A stretch of 64,000 nt of DNA, taken from positions 62,001 through 126,000 of the forward strand of contig NZ_JAINVH010000022.1 of the NCBI RefSeq assembly GCF_020400825.1. The letters are read 5' to 3'. Positions 26,348 through 36,100 of this stretch are shown piece by piece. Below the pieces are notes generated by a model, which had not been told where the DNA came from, searched no databases, and saw nothing but the letters and a program-made list of their open reading frames with translations. The translations under genes were made by a program, and so were the position numbers. The DNA is from Streptomyces sp. HPF1205 (lineage in GTDB: Bacteria; Actinomycetota; Actinomycetes; Streptomycetales; Streptomycetaceae). How positions within the stretch are numbered: the stretch's first letter is position 1; every line of letters starts with the position of its first letter.

Positions 26348-26443
26348 GCTCGGCAGCGGAGTTCGGGTTCAGGATCGAAGACGAGGGCGGAACGTACCGC
26401 CCGCGGGCACGGGACAAGCGCGAGAGCGCGGAGAGGAGTTGCG

Positions 26444-28705
26444 ATGACCGTGATGACGCGGCCCGCCGAGGACATCGACCCCGGCGCCTGGCACGGATTC
26501 GGCGGTACGGCGTGGCGCGAGCGCGTCGACGTGCCGGACTTCGTCCGGGCGAACCACACCCCGTACGAGGGCGACGCGGGCTTCCTGGCCGGCCCGACGA
26601 GGAGGACCCGCGCGGTGTGGGAGAAGGTCGCCGCGCTCTTCCCCGAGGAGCGGCGGCGCGGGATCCTCGACGTCGACCCGGCCACCCCGTCCACGATCAC
26701 CTCGCACGCGCCCGGCTTCATCGACCGCGACCGCGAGCTGATCGTCGGCCTGCAGACGGACGCGCCGCTGAAGCGGGCGATCATGCCGAACGGCGGCCTG
26801 CGGATGGTGGAGAACTCGTTGCGGGCGTACGGCTACGAGCCCGACCCGTTCGTCACCGAGGTGTTCGGGAAGTACCGCAAGACCCACAACGACGGGGTCT
26901 TCGACGCCTACACCCCGCAAATGCGGCGGGCCCGCAAGGCCGGCATCATCACCGGTCTGCCCGACGCCTACGGGCGCGGCCGGATCATCGGCGACTACCG
27001 GCGGGTCGCGCTGTACGGGACCGACCGGCTGATCGAGGCCAAGCGGGCCGAGCGGGCGCTGCTCGACGAACGGCCTTCGACCGAGGACGTGATCCGCGAC
27101 CGCGAGGAACTCGCCGAGCAGATCCGGGCGCTGGGCGAGCTGACCGCGATGGCCGCCTCGTACGGCTGCGACGTCTCCCGTCCCGCGGCCGGCGCGCACG
27201 AGGCGGTGCAGTGGCTGTACCTGGCGTACCTGGGCGCGGTGAAGGAGCAGAACGGCGCCGCGATGTCGCTGGGCCGCACCTCCACCTTCCTCGACGTCTA
27301 CCTCCAGCGCGATCTGCGGGCGGGCGTCATCGACGAGACCCGCGCGCAGGAGCTGATCGACGACTTCGTGATCAAGCTGCGGATCGTGCGGTTCCTGCGC
27401 ACCCCCGAGTACGACGCCCTGTTCTCCGGCGACCCCACCTGGGTCACCGAGTCCATCGGCGGCATCGGCTCGGACGGCCGCACCCTGGTCACCCGCACCT
27501 CCTTCCGCTTCCTGCAGACCCTGTACAACCTCGGCCCGGCCCCCGAGCCGAACCTGACCGTGCTGTGGTCCCCGCGCCTGCCCGAGGGCTTCAAGCGCTT
27601 CTGCGCGCAGGTCTCCGTGGACACCAGCTCCATCCAGTACGAGTCCGACGACCTGCTGCGCCCGCGCACCGGCGACGACACCGCGATCGCCTGCTGCGTG
27701 TCCGCGATGGCGGTCGGGAAGCAGATGCAGTTCTTCGGCGCCCGCGTCAACCTCGCCAAGGCCCTGCTGTACGCCGTCAACGGCGGCCGCGACGAGATGA
27801 CCGGCGAACAGATCGCCCCGCCCACCGAGCCGCTGACCGGCGAGTACCTGGACTACGGGGAACTGTCCGCGGCCTACGACCGGGTGCTGGACTGGCTGGC
27901 CGCCACGTACGTGGACGCCCTCAACGTCATCCACTGCATGCACGACAAGTACGCCTACGAACGCCTGGAGATGGCCCTGCACGACCACCCCGTGCACCGA
28001 TTCCTGGCCTGCGGCGTCGCCGGCCTGTCGGTCGCCGCCGACAGCCTGTCGGCCGTGAAGTACGGCCGGGTGAGGGTGGTCCGCGACGGCACCGGCCTGG
28101 CCGTCGACTACGTGCCCGAGGGCGACTGGCCCGCCTACGGCAACAACGACGACCGCGCCGACGCCATCGCCGCCGGCCTGGTCGAGTCGTTCATGGCGAA
28201 GATCGCCCGGCACCCGGCCTATCGGGGCGCCGAGCACACCCTGTCGGTGCTGACGATCACCTCCAACGTCGTGTACGGCAAGCACACCGGCAACACCCCC
28301 GACGGCCGCCGGTCCGGGGAGCCGTTCGCGCCCGGCGCCAACCCGATGAACGGCCGCGACCGGCACGGCATGGCCGCCTCGGCCCTGTCGGTGGCGAAGA
28401 TCCCGTACGACAAGGCGCGCGACGGCATCTCGCTGACGTCCACGATCACCCCCGAGGGGCTGGGCCACGACCCGGCCGAGCGGGCCGGCAACCTGGCGGC
28501 GCTCCTCGACGCCTACATGACCGCCGGCGGCTACCACCTCAACGTCAACGTGCTCAGCCGCGCCACCCTTGAGGACGCGATGGCCCACCCGGAGAAGTAC
28601 CCGGACCTGACCATCCGGGTCTCGGGCTACGCCGTCAACTTCGTGCGGCTCACCCGCGAGCAGCAGCTCGACGTGATCGGCCGCACCTTCCACGGAAGCC
28701 GGTGA
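26444..28705 (+). CDS. pflB: Pyruvate formate-lyase (glycyl-radical enzyme)
   Basis: 753-residue formate acetyltransferase converting pyruvate and CoA to acetyl-CoA and formate without oxygen. Key residues are present: the adjacent catalytic cysteines Cys417-Cys418 in ACCVSAM and the radical glycine Gly728 in RVSGYAVNF near the C-terminus. Length matches true PFL, and VSAMAVGKQMQFFGARVNLAKALLYAVNGG is a PFL-type core stretch. The enzyme's radical is destroyed by oxygen, so it only helps under anoxia; this is remarkable in a genus treated as aerobic. The activase gene follows 7 bp later. A hypoxia-type box lies about 100 bp upstream. ATG at 26444 has GGAG upstream. Confidence 0.95.
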   Translation: MTVMTRPAEDIDPGAWHGFGGTAWRERVDVPDFVRANHTPYEGDAGFLAGPTRRTRAVWEKVAALFPEERRRGILDVDPATPSTITSHAPGFIDRDRELIVGLQTDAPLKRAIMPNGGLRMVENSLRAYGYEPDPFVTEVFGKYRKTHNDGVFDAYTPQMRRARKAGIITGLPDAYGRGRIIGDYRRVALYGTDRLIEAKRAERALLDERPSTEDVIRDREELAEQIRALGELTAMAASYGCDVSRPAAGAHEAVQWLYLAYLGAVKEQNGAAMSLGRTSTFLDVYLQRDLRAGVIDETRAQELIDDFVIKLRIVRFLRTPEYDALFSGDPTWVTESIGGIGSDGRTLVTRTSFRFLQTLYNLGPAPEPNLTVLWSPRLPEGFKRFCAQVSVDTSSIQYESDDLLRPRTGDDTAIACCVSAMAVGKQMQFFGARVNLAKALLYAVNGGRDEMTGEQIAPPTEPLTGEYLDYGELSAAYDRVLDWLAATYVDALNVIHCMHDKYAYERLEMALHDHPVHRFLACGVAGLSVAADSLSAVKYGRVRVVRDGTGLAVDYVPEGDWPAYGNNDDRADAIAAGLVESFMAKIARHPAYRGAEHTLSVLTITSNVVYGKHTGNTPDGRRSGEPFAPGANPMNGRDRHGMAASALSVAKIPYDKARDGISLTSTITPEGLGHDPAERAGNLAALLDAYMTAGGYHLNVNVLSRATLEDAMAHPEKYPDLTIRVSGYAVNFVRLTREQQLDVIGRTFHGSR

Positions 28706-28712
28706 CCGGGCG

Positions 28713-29579
28713 ATGACCGGAACACCTCCCACTCCCCCACGAGCGGCCTCGCACGCCCCCGGCACCGACGCCGGGGGCCCCGCCGGGGACAACCCCACGG
28801 CCGTCCCCGGGCGGTCCGGTGCCGGGGCCGGGAGGCCCGCCGCGGCCGCGGGCGCCACCGGCCGGATCCACTCCTGGGACCTGTCCACCGGCGTGGACGG
28901 GCCCGGGACGCGGTTCGCGCTGTTCCTCAGCGGCTGCCCGCTGCGCTGCCTGTACTGCGCCAACCCCGACACCTGGCACATGCGCGACGGGCGGACCGTC
29001 ACGGCCGACGACACGCTGGCCCGGATCGCCTCCTACGCCGGCTTCCTCAAGGCCGCCGGCGGCGGCGTCACCCTCACCGGCGGCGAACCGCTGCTGCAGG
29101 CCGCCTTCACCGCCCGGCTGCTGCGCGGCTGCCGTGACCTGGGCCTGCACACCGCGCTGGACACCTCCGGCTACCTCGGGGCGCGCGCCACCGACGCCAT
29201 GCTCGCCGACACCTCGCTGGTCCTGCTGGACATCAAGCACTTCGACGCCTCCCGCTACCGCCGGCTCACCGGCGCCCCCCTGTCCCCCACCCTGGCCTTC
29301 GCCACCCGCCTGGACCGTCTCGGCGTGCCCGTCCGCGTCCGCTACGTCCTCGTACCCGGGTGGACCGACGACGAGGAGGGCGTCGACGGCCTGGCCGCCT
29401 TCGCCGGGGGCCTGTCCAACGTCGAGCAGGTCGACGTCCTCCCCTTCCACAAGCTGGGCGCCCGCAAGTACGAGGAGCTCGGCGTCCGCTTCCCGCTCCG
29501 CGACACCCCCGTACCCGATCCGGCGCTGACCGAGCGCGTCCGCGAGCAGTTCCGGGCCCACGGCCTGCGCGCCTGCTGA
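28713..29579 (+). CDS. pflA: Pyruvate formate-lyase activating enzyme (radical SAM)
   Basis: 288-residue radical-SAM protein that installs the glycyl radical on PFL. The 4Fe-4S motif is Cys75-x3-Cys79-x2-Cys82 (GCPLRCLYCANPD), followed by TLTGGEPLLQ and the LDIKHFD strand. The first 50 residues are a Gly/Ala/Pro-rich extension not typical of PflA, so a later start is possible, though RIHSWDLSTGVDGPGTRFALF is the usual beginning. It lies 7 bp after pflB in the same direction and must be cotranscribed. Iron-sulfur chemistry makes it, like PFL, useful only in low oxygen. Confidence 0.94.
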   Translation: MTGTPPTPPRAASHAPGTDAGGPAGDNPTAVPGRSGAGAGRPAAAAGATGRIHSWDLSTGVDGPGTRFALFLSGCPLRCLYCANPDTWHMRDGRTVTADDTLARIASYAGFLKAAGGGVTLTGGEPLLQAAFTARLLRGCRDLGLHTALDTSGYLGARATDAMLADTSLVLLDIKHFDASRYRRLTGAPLSPTLAFATRLDRLGVPVRVRYVLVPGWTDDEEGVDGLAAFAGGLSNVEQVDVLPFHKLGARKYEELGVRFPLRDTPVPDPALTERVREQFRAHGLRAC

Positions 29580-29636
29580 ACGGCGGCCGGGCACCCGACC
29601 GCCCCCGCTCACTTCGTCCGCAAGGAGGGCCCTGCC

Positions 29637-30323
29637 ATGACCGGCAGTCCGCACATCGTCCGCGACGTCATGACCGCCGACACCGCCACCGTGGACCGCA
29701 CCGCACCGTTCAAGGAGATCGTCCGCATCCTGCAACGGCGGAAGGTCGGCGCGGTGCCCGTCGTGGAGGCCGACGGCCGGGTCGTCGGCGTCGTCTCCGA
29801 GGCCGATCTGCTGCCGAAGGAGGAGTTCCGGGACAGCGAGCCCAGCCGCCTGACCCAGTTGCGCCGCCTGGAGGACGTACTCAAGGCCGGCTCGGCGGTC
29901 GCCGGGGACCTGATGACCGCCCCCGCGGTCACCATCGAGGAGGACGCCACCTTGTCCCAGGCCGCCCGCGTCCTGGCCAGGGCCGGTGTGAAACGGCTGC
30001 CGGTGGTGGACGGGGCCGGGCGGCTGCGCGGCGTCGTCAGCCGCGCCGACCTGCTGAAGGTCTTCCTGCGCGAGGACGAGGACATCGCCGAGGAGGTGCG
30101 CCGGGAGATCGTCGCCCACGTCTTCCCCGGCGAGCCCCCCACCGTCCGCGTCCACGTCGCCGAGGGCACCGTCGTCCTCCGCGGTCACGTCGCGGACACC
30201 GCCCGTATACCGGTGGCGGCCCGGCTGGTGCGCGCCGTCGAGGGCGTGGTCGACGTTCGCTGGGACCTCGACCAGGCACCCCGGCGCCCGGCGGGGCCGC
30301 CGCGGGTGGGGCCGTTGTTGTGA
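29637..30323 (+). CDS. CBS-pair and BON-domain protein
   Basis: 228-residue cytoplasmic protein. Two CBS motifs (VRDVMTADTATVDRTAPFKEIV... and DLMTAPAVTIEEDATLSQAARVL) form a Bateman module that usually binds adenine nucleotides. A BON domain (about residues 160-220: VRVHVAEGTVVLRGHVADTARIPVAARLVRAVEGVVDV) completes it. The same architecture recurs at 32037. Such proteins are common in Streptomyces hypoxia clusters, where they are thought to sense energy charge. Start: ATG at 29637, with AAGGAGG nearby. It follows pflA by 57 bp in the same direction, so it may be in the same transcript. Confidence 0.9.
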   Translation: MTGSPHIVRDVMTADTATVDRTAPFKEIVRILQRRKVGAVPVVEADGRVVGVVSEADLLPKEEFRDSEPSRLTQLRRLEDVLKAGSAVAGDLMTAPAVTIEEDATLSQAARVLARAGVKRLPVVDGAGRLRGVVSRADLLKVFLREDEDIAEEVRREIVAHVFPGEPPTVRVHVAEGTVVLRGHVADTARIPVAARLVRAVEGVVDVRWDLDQAPRRPAGPPRVGPLL

Positions 30324-30375
30324 CCGCCTCGCGGCATCCGGCGGGCGGGGGCAGGCGCTCGCCGGGTGCCGCGGG

Positions 30376-30417
30376 GCCCGCGGTCGGCCGCCGCGTACGG
30401 CGGGCGGCACCGCGGGC
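30376..30417. terminator. Bidirectional hairpin between CBS and universal stress genes
   Basis: GCCCGCGGT at 30376-30384 pairs with ACCGCGGGC at 30409-30417, with a second stem (GCCGCCG / CGGCGG) inside. It lies between convergent genes and should stop both transcripts. Confidence 0.65.
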
Positions 30418-30420
30418 TCG

Positions 30421-30912
30421 TCAGGGCTCGGGCGGAAGGGGTACGAACACGACGGGTGTGGTGCTGTGCCGCAGGCAGTACAGGCCGATGCCGCCGGGGA
30501 TCTCCGGTGAGCTGATGCCGGTGGTGCCCAGGACCAGCAGCGACGCCCCTTCGGCGCGGGCCACCAACTGCTCGCCCGGCGACCCCTGCACCGGGGCGCT
30601 GATCACCCGCTCGGGCAGTTCGCGGTGGCGGGCCAGCGCCTGGACGGCCCGCTCCAGGCGTTCACGGGCGACCGCCAGGTGGCCGTCGGCGGCGGCGCCC
30701 GGCGGCCGGGCGGCGAGTTCCTCCCAGACCGCCACCAGGTCCAGGACCGCGCCGCGCTCGCGCGCCTGCGCGGCCGCCCAGGTCACGGCGGTGCTGGAGC
30801 CGAAGGAACCGTCGACGCCGACGACGATGCGCTGAGCCCGTTCCCGCCCGGCCAGCTGCTCGCTTGCGACCTCCTCGGCGGTCAGGTTCGCGCCGTCGAA
30901 CTGAGAGGGCAT
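30421..30912 (-). CDS. Universal stress protein (single UspA domain)
   Basis: 163-residue UspA-fold protein. The first strand reads RIVVGVDGSFGSSTAVTWAAAQA. The usual ATP-binding signature G-x2-G-x9-G-[ST] is degenerate here (GTTGISSPEIPGGIGLYCL), so nucleotide binding may be lost or altered. Universal stress proteins of this type are characteristic members of DosR/OsdR-type hypoxia regulons. The ATG at 30912 has GGAAGGGAG upstream; an upstream ATG at 30978 adds a basic tail and is less likely. It runs against the neighbouring CBS gene, with a shared terminator, and is divergent from the pyruvate phosphate dikinase remnant. Confidence 0.88.
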   Translation of the reverse strand: MPSQFDGANLTAEEVASEQLAGRERAQRIVVGVDGSFGSSTAVTWAAAQARERGAVLDLVAVWEELAARPPGAAADGHLAVARERLERAVQALARHRELPERVISAPVQGSPGEQLVARAEGASLLVLGTTGISSPEIPGGIGLYCLRHSTTPVVFVPLPPEP

Positions 30913-31163
30913 GGTGTCTCCCTTCCTCGGGGCACGGCTTGCCGCCAGGCGGACGCGGAAACCCCGGGGCCGGAGCACCGGAGCGGTTCGTGGTGGTGCG
31001 CACGCGGACCGTGACGACGCCGGGGCGGCGGGGCAGCGGACGGCCGCCGGCCGGCAGACACCGCGGGCGCCGCCCGGCGTCTGTTCCGGCCGGCCGGGTC
31101 AGGGCCCGCGTGGCCTTCGAGATGTGACCTCCCGTACGGCGGGAGGGGAGAGGACGGACGTCA

Positions 31164-31950
31164 TGCCGAAGTACGTGTACGAGTTCGCCGAGGGCAGCCG
31201 AGGCATGGCAGCCCTGCTCGGCGGCAAGGGCGCCAATCTGGCCGAGATGACGGGCCTGGGCCTGCCGGTGCCCCCCGGCTTCGTCATCACCACCGACGCC
31301 TGCCGCGCCTACCTCGCCGACGGCCGGGAACCGGTCGGCCTCGCCGAGGAGATGGCCGGCCACCTGGCCGGGCTGGACGCGCCCGCCTGTACCGCAGGCG
31401 CGAGCACATCCCCGACGACCTGGGCACCGCGGTCACCGTCCAGGCCATGGGCGACGGCAACCTCGGCGACGACTCCGGCAGCGGTGTCGCCTTCACCCGC
31501 GACCCGGCCACCGGACGCCCCGGTGTGTACGGGGACTACCTGCCCGACGCGCGGGGCGAGGACGTGGTCTCCGGAGTGCGCAACACGATGCCGCTGACCG
31601 ACCCCGACTTGACCCAGACGGTGTGGGGCTTGTCCCGCGACGACGTCGAGGCCGCCTTCTTCACCCAGTACCTCGACCAGCACATCTTCGAAAGCTCCCC
31701 CTTCGAGACCCTCGACCGCGAAGGCGTCGGACGTCTGGTGCGGCTGGCGGTCACCGAGGGCCGCGCCGCCCGTCCCGGCCTGAAGACCGGGGTCTGCGGC
31801 GAGCACGGCGGCGACCCGGACTCCGTGCACTTCTTCCACGCCGCCGGCCTGGACTACGTCTCCTGCTCCCCCTTCCGGGTCCCCGTGGCACGCCTGGAGG
31901 CCGGACGGGCGGCTGTCGAGCAGGCCGAGCGGAGCCCGGCGCGGAGCTGA
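31164..31950 (+). pseudogene. Collapsed pyruvate, phosphate dikinase gene (large internal deletions)
   Basis: Three pieces of a PPDK (normally about 880 residues) are joined in less than 800 bp. The N-terminal part begins MPKYVYEFAEGSRGMAALLGGKGANLAEM and runs to about 31385. A frame change at about 31387 leads into a central ATP-grasp piece (RREHIPDDLGTAVTVQAMGDGNL... to TQTVWG, ending near 31625). Then a sudden jump gives the C-terminal PEP-binding end (LSRDDVEAAFFTQYLDQHIFE... GLKTGVCGEHGGDP... GLDYVSCSPFRVPVARLE). Two deletions, of about 150 and 450 codons, explain this; the phosphohistidine domain is missing. The product cannot be active. PPDK in such islands makes PEP from pyruvate. Confidence 0.9.
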
Positions 31951-32036
31951 ACCGTATCCACCAGCGGGTTCGCCGGCGCGGCCCGCGTCGACGGGCCGCG
32001 CCGGCCACCCACCGACCACACCACCGGGAGCACACC

Positions 32037-32744
32037 ATGAAGCACCGCAGGATCGGGCAGGTGATGACCGAACAGGTCGTCAGCGTCCGCCCGCAGACAC
32101 CGTTCAAGGAAGTCGCAGGACTGCTGGGCAGGCACCGCGTCAGCGGCCTGCCGGTGGTGGACGCGGACGACAGGGTCGTCGGCGTCGTCTCGGAGAGCGA
32201 TCTGCTGCAGCGCCAGGCGCTGGCGGACGTCCAGGAGCCGCGCCGCCGGCTGTGGCGTTCCCGCGCGGCCCGCGCCGCCGGACGGAAAGCGGCGGCGCTG
32301 ACCGCGGGCGAGCTGATGTCCGCCCCGGCGGTCACCGTGCGGGCCGACGAGTCCGTCGCCCGCGCGGCACGCACCATGACAACCCGCCGCATCGAGCGGC
32401 TGCCCGTCGTGGACGGTGAGGGCCGCCTCGTCGGCATCGCCACACGCCGGGACCTGCTGCGCGTCTTCCTGCGTTCCGACGAGGACATCCGCAAGGAAGT
32501 CATCGACGAGGTCCTGGTCCGCTCGCTGTGGCTCATGCCGCAGGAAGTGGGGGTCCGCGTCAAGGACGGCGTCGTGACGCTGGAGGGCAGAGTGGACCGC
32601 GAGAGCGAGGTCCACATCGCCGGGCGGATGACGGAGCACATGGACGGCGTGGTGGGCGTGCACAACCTCCTGACCGCGCGGTTCGACGACTCCCACCTGC
32701 GGCCCGTCCAGCCCGGCGGGAACGGGGTCGTCCGGGACCGGTGA
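32037..32744 (+). CDS. CBS-pair and BON-domain protein
   Basis: 235-residue paralogue of the protein at 29637, with the same order: two CBS motifs (GQVMTEQVVSVRPQTPFKEVAGLL and GELMSAPAVTVRADESVARAARTM) and a C-terminal BON domain (VRVKDGVVTLEGRVDRESEVHIAGRMTEHMDGVVGV). An Arg-rich loop (RRRLWRSRAARAAGRK) separates the CBS motifs. Two copies within 3 kb suggest duplication and diverged ligands. The ATG at 32037 has GGGAG upstream. It follows the dikinase pseudogene by 86 bp. A strong hairpin at 32836 ends the transcript before narG. Confidence 0.9.
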   Translation: MKHRRIGQVMTEQVVSVRPQTPFKEVAGLLGRHRVSGLPVVDADDRVVGVVSESDLLQRQALADVQEPRRRLWRSRAARAAGRKAAALTAGELMSAPAVTVRADESVARAARTMTTRRIERLPVVDGEGRLVGIATRRDLLRVFLRSDEDIRKEVIDEVLVRSLWLMPQEVGVRVKDGVVTLEGRVDRESEVHIAGRMTEHMDGVVGVHNLLTARFDDSHLRPVQPGGNGVVRDR

Positions 32745-32835
32745 CGCGGACCGTGACGGGCGCCGGAGGAGCCCAGGCCCGCGGTCCGCCACGCCGCGGG
32801 CCGAGGCGCGTCCGGCGGCGCCCCGACACCACAGG

Positions 32836-32863
32836 CCGTCCGCCGGCCCGTACCGGCGGACGG
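32836..32863 (+). terminator. Hairpin between CBS-BON gene and narG
   Basis: Perfect 11-bp inverted repeat (CCGTCCGCCGG / CCGGCGGACGG) with a 6-nt loop, 92 bp beyond the CBS-BON stop. The rest of the 367-bp gap (32745-33111) holds the narG leader. GGGACCGGTCAC at 33038-33049 is only a weak match to a hypoxia box. Confidence 0.65.
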
Positions 32864-33111
32864 ACTGTCGCCATGGCACGTGCCTGTCGCCGACTGGCGG
32901 CCCGCTCGGCGAGGCCGCGCAGCGCGTGGCGGGCCGTACACACCGGTACCGGCCCGAGGAGGTGGTGCGGCCGGTGCTGACGGAGTGTCTGCCCGGATCG
33001 GCGCGGCCGTCGGCGGAGCATGGTGGCCACCGCCCCCGGGACCGGTCACGCGAGGCGTCGGGGCGCACAACGCGCGAGCGGGCGGCCGCGGCATCCGAGG
33101 AGGCGAATGGT

Positions 33112-36100
33112 GTGAGCACCGACCGGGCCGATGCCGCGGCGGAGCGGCTGATGCGTACGGCGCAGTACTTCTTCCCCGGCACGCAGTCACCCGACCGGCG
33201 GACCCTGTACCGGGAGGGCGGCCGGGCGGCGGAGGAGTTCTACCGGGAACGGTGGCGCCACGACCGGGAGGTGCGCTCCACGCACGGGGTGAACTGCACG
33301 GGCTCGTGCTCGTGGCGGGTGTTCGTCAAGGACGGCCTGATCACCTGGGAGACACAGGCGACCGACTACCCCTCGGTCGGCCCGGATTCCCCGGAGTACG
33401 AGCCGCGGGGCTGCCCGCGCGGCGCCTCGTTCTCCTGGTACACCTACTCGCCCACCCGCATCCGCTACCCGTACGTGCGCGCCCCGCTGCTGGACCTGTG
33501 GCGGCGGGCCAGGGCGCGGCACGCGGATCCGGTCGAGGCGTGGGAGTGGCTGACCGCGGACCCGCGGCGGTGCGCGGCCTACAAGCGGGTCCGGGGCAAG
33601 GGCGGGTTCGTCCGCTGCGGCTGGCGCGAGGTGACCGAGCTGGTGGCGGCGGCGCAGGTGCACACCGTGAAACGGTACGGCCCGGACCGGATCGTGGGTT
33701 TCTCGCCGATCCCGGCGATGTCGATGGTGTCCTACGCGGCCGGGACGCGGTACCTGTCGCTGATCGGCGGCACGATCTCGTCCTTCTACGACTGGTACGC
33801 CGACCTGCCGATGGCGTCGCCGCAGGTGTTCGGCGACCAGACGGACGTGCCGGAGTCCGCCGACTGGTGGAACGCCGGCTACCTCGTCGTGTGGGGCACC
33901 AACCTGCCCATCACCCGCACACCGGACGCGCACTTCATGACCGAGGCCCGCTACCGGGGCCAGAAGGTCGTGGTGGTCTCCCCGGACTACGGCGACCACA
34001 CCAAGTTCGCCGACGACTGGCTCGCGGCGGCTCCCGGCACGGACGGCGCGCTGGCGATGGCGATGGGGCACGTGATCCTCACCGAGTTCCACCGCGACCG
34101 GCAGGTGCCGTACTTCACCGAGTACGCCAAGACGTACACCGACCTGCCGTTCCTCGTGCGGCTGCGCGGGCGCGAGGGTGGCGGGTTCGTGCCGGAGAAG
34201 TTCCTCAGCGCCGCCGACCTTCCCGGCCGGGGTGGTGAGGAGGAGGCGGCCGAGTTCAAGACGGTGCTGCTTGATGCCCGTACGGGAGAGCCGGTGGTTC
34301 CGAACGGGTCACTGGGTTTTCGCTGGACGTCGCAGGACGGTGGCCCCCGGTGGAACCTGCGGCTGGAGGGCGCGGATCCGCTGCTGTCCCTGTACGGGCG
34401 GCCGGGCGGCGAGGCGGTGGCCGTCGACCTGCCGCGCTTCGACACGGGGCCCGGTGAGTCCGGCGGGGTGCTGCGGCGCGGTGTGCCGGCGGCGCGGGTC
34501 GGCGGTCACCTGGTGACCACCGTCTTCGACCTGGTGCTCGCCCAGTACGGGGTGGCCCGCGAGGGCCTGCCCGGACGGTGGCCGAGCGGTTACGACGACG
34601 CGGCGGCCCCGTACACCCCGGCCTGGCAGGAGGCGATCACCTCGGTGCCGGCCCGCGCGGCGGCCCGCGTGGCGCGCGAGTTCGCCCGCAACGCCGAGCG
34701 CACCGGCGGCCGTTCGATGATCGCGATGGGGGCGGGCACGAACCACTGGTTCCACTCCGACCAGATCTACCGCGCGTTCCTGTCGCTGGTGATGCTCACC
34801 GGCAGCCAGGGCGTCAACGGCGGCGGCTGGGCGCACTACGTAGGGCAGGAGAAGGTGCGCCCGCTGACCGGCTGGTTCCATCTCGCGTTCGGCCTGGACT
34901 GGCAGCGGCCCACCCGGCACATGGTGGGCACGCCGCTGTTCTGGCTGGCCACCGGCCAGTGGCGCTACGAGGCGTTCTCCGCCGACGCGCTGGCCGGCCC
35001 GCTCGGGCAGGGCCGGCTGGCCGGGCGCACCCTGCCCGACTGCAACGCCCTGGCCGCCCGGCTGGGCTGGATGCCCTCCCACCCGGCGTTCGACCGCAAC
35101 CCGCTGGACCTGTGCGACGAGGCCGAACTGGCCGGCACGGACGTACCGGATTACGTCGTCGGGGAGTTGAAGGCCGGCAGGTTGCGGTTCGCCGCCGAGG
35201 ACCCGGACAACCCGGCCAACTTCCCCCGCGTGCTGCTGGTCTGGCGGGCGAACCTGTTCGCGTCGTCGATGAAGGGCCACGAGTACATGCTGCGGCACCT
35301 GCTGGGTACCGACGACGCGGTGACCGCCGCCGAGACCCCGCCCGGCCTGCGCCCGGCCGAGGTGGTCTGGCGGGAGCCGGCCCCGGTCGGCAAGCTCGAC
35401 CTGTCGGTGGCGGTCGACTTCCGGATGACCAGCACCTGCCTGTTCTCCGACGTGGTGCTGCCCGCGGCGACCTGGTACGAGAAGTACGACCTGTCGTCCA
35501 CCGACATGCACCCGTTCGTGCACGCCTTCAGCCCGGCCATCGCACCGCCGTGGCAGGCGCGTACCGACTTCGACGTCTTCCACACCCTCGCCGCCGAGTT
35601 CTCCCGGCTGGCCGGGACCCACCTCGGGGTGCGCCGGGACGTGATCGCCGCTCCGCTCGCGCACGACACCCCGGACGAACTGGCCCAGCCGCACGGACGC
35701 GTGCGGGACTGGAAGGCGGGAGAGTGCGAGCCGGTACCGGGCCGGACGATGCCGAAGCTGATCGTGGTGGAGCGCGACTACACCGAGGTGGCCGAGAAGA
35801 TGGCCGCGGTGGGTCCGCTGCTGGACACGCTGGGCACCTCCACCAAGGGCCTGACGTGGCGGCCCGGGCAGGAGATCGAGGACTTGCGCCGCCGCAACGG
35901 CGCCGTGCGCGGCGGCGTCGCCGACGGGCGGCCCTCGATCGCCCGCGACGACCAGTTCTGCGAGGCGATCCTGGCCCTGTCCGGCACCACCAACGGCCGG
36001 CTGGCGGTCGCGTCGCTGCGCGCGCTGGAGGAGCGGACCGGCGTGGACCTGGTGGACCTGGCCGAGGAGCGCTCGGGGGACAGGATCACCTTCGAGGACA

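Noticed and set aside
26369..29014. Leftward frame of 881 codons
   Set aside because: Antisense to pflB and pflA, with low-complexity composition.
33038..33049. GGGACCGGTCAC as a dormancy-regulator box upstream of narG
   Set aside because: Only half of the palindrome fits; such strings are frequent in 70%-GC DNA. Too weak to annotate.
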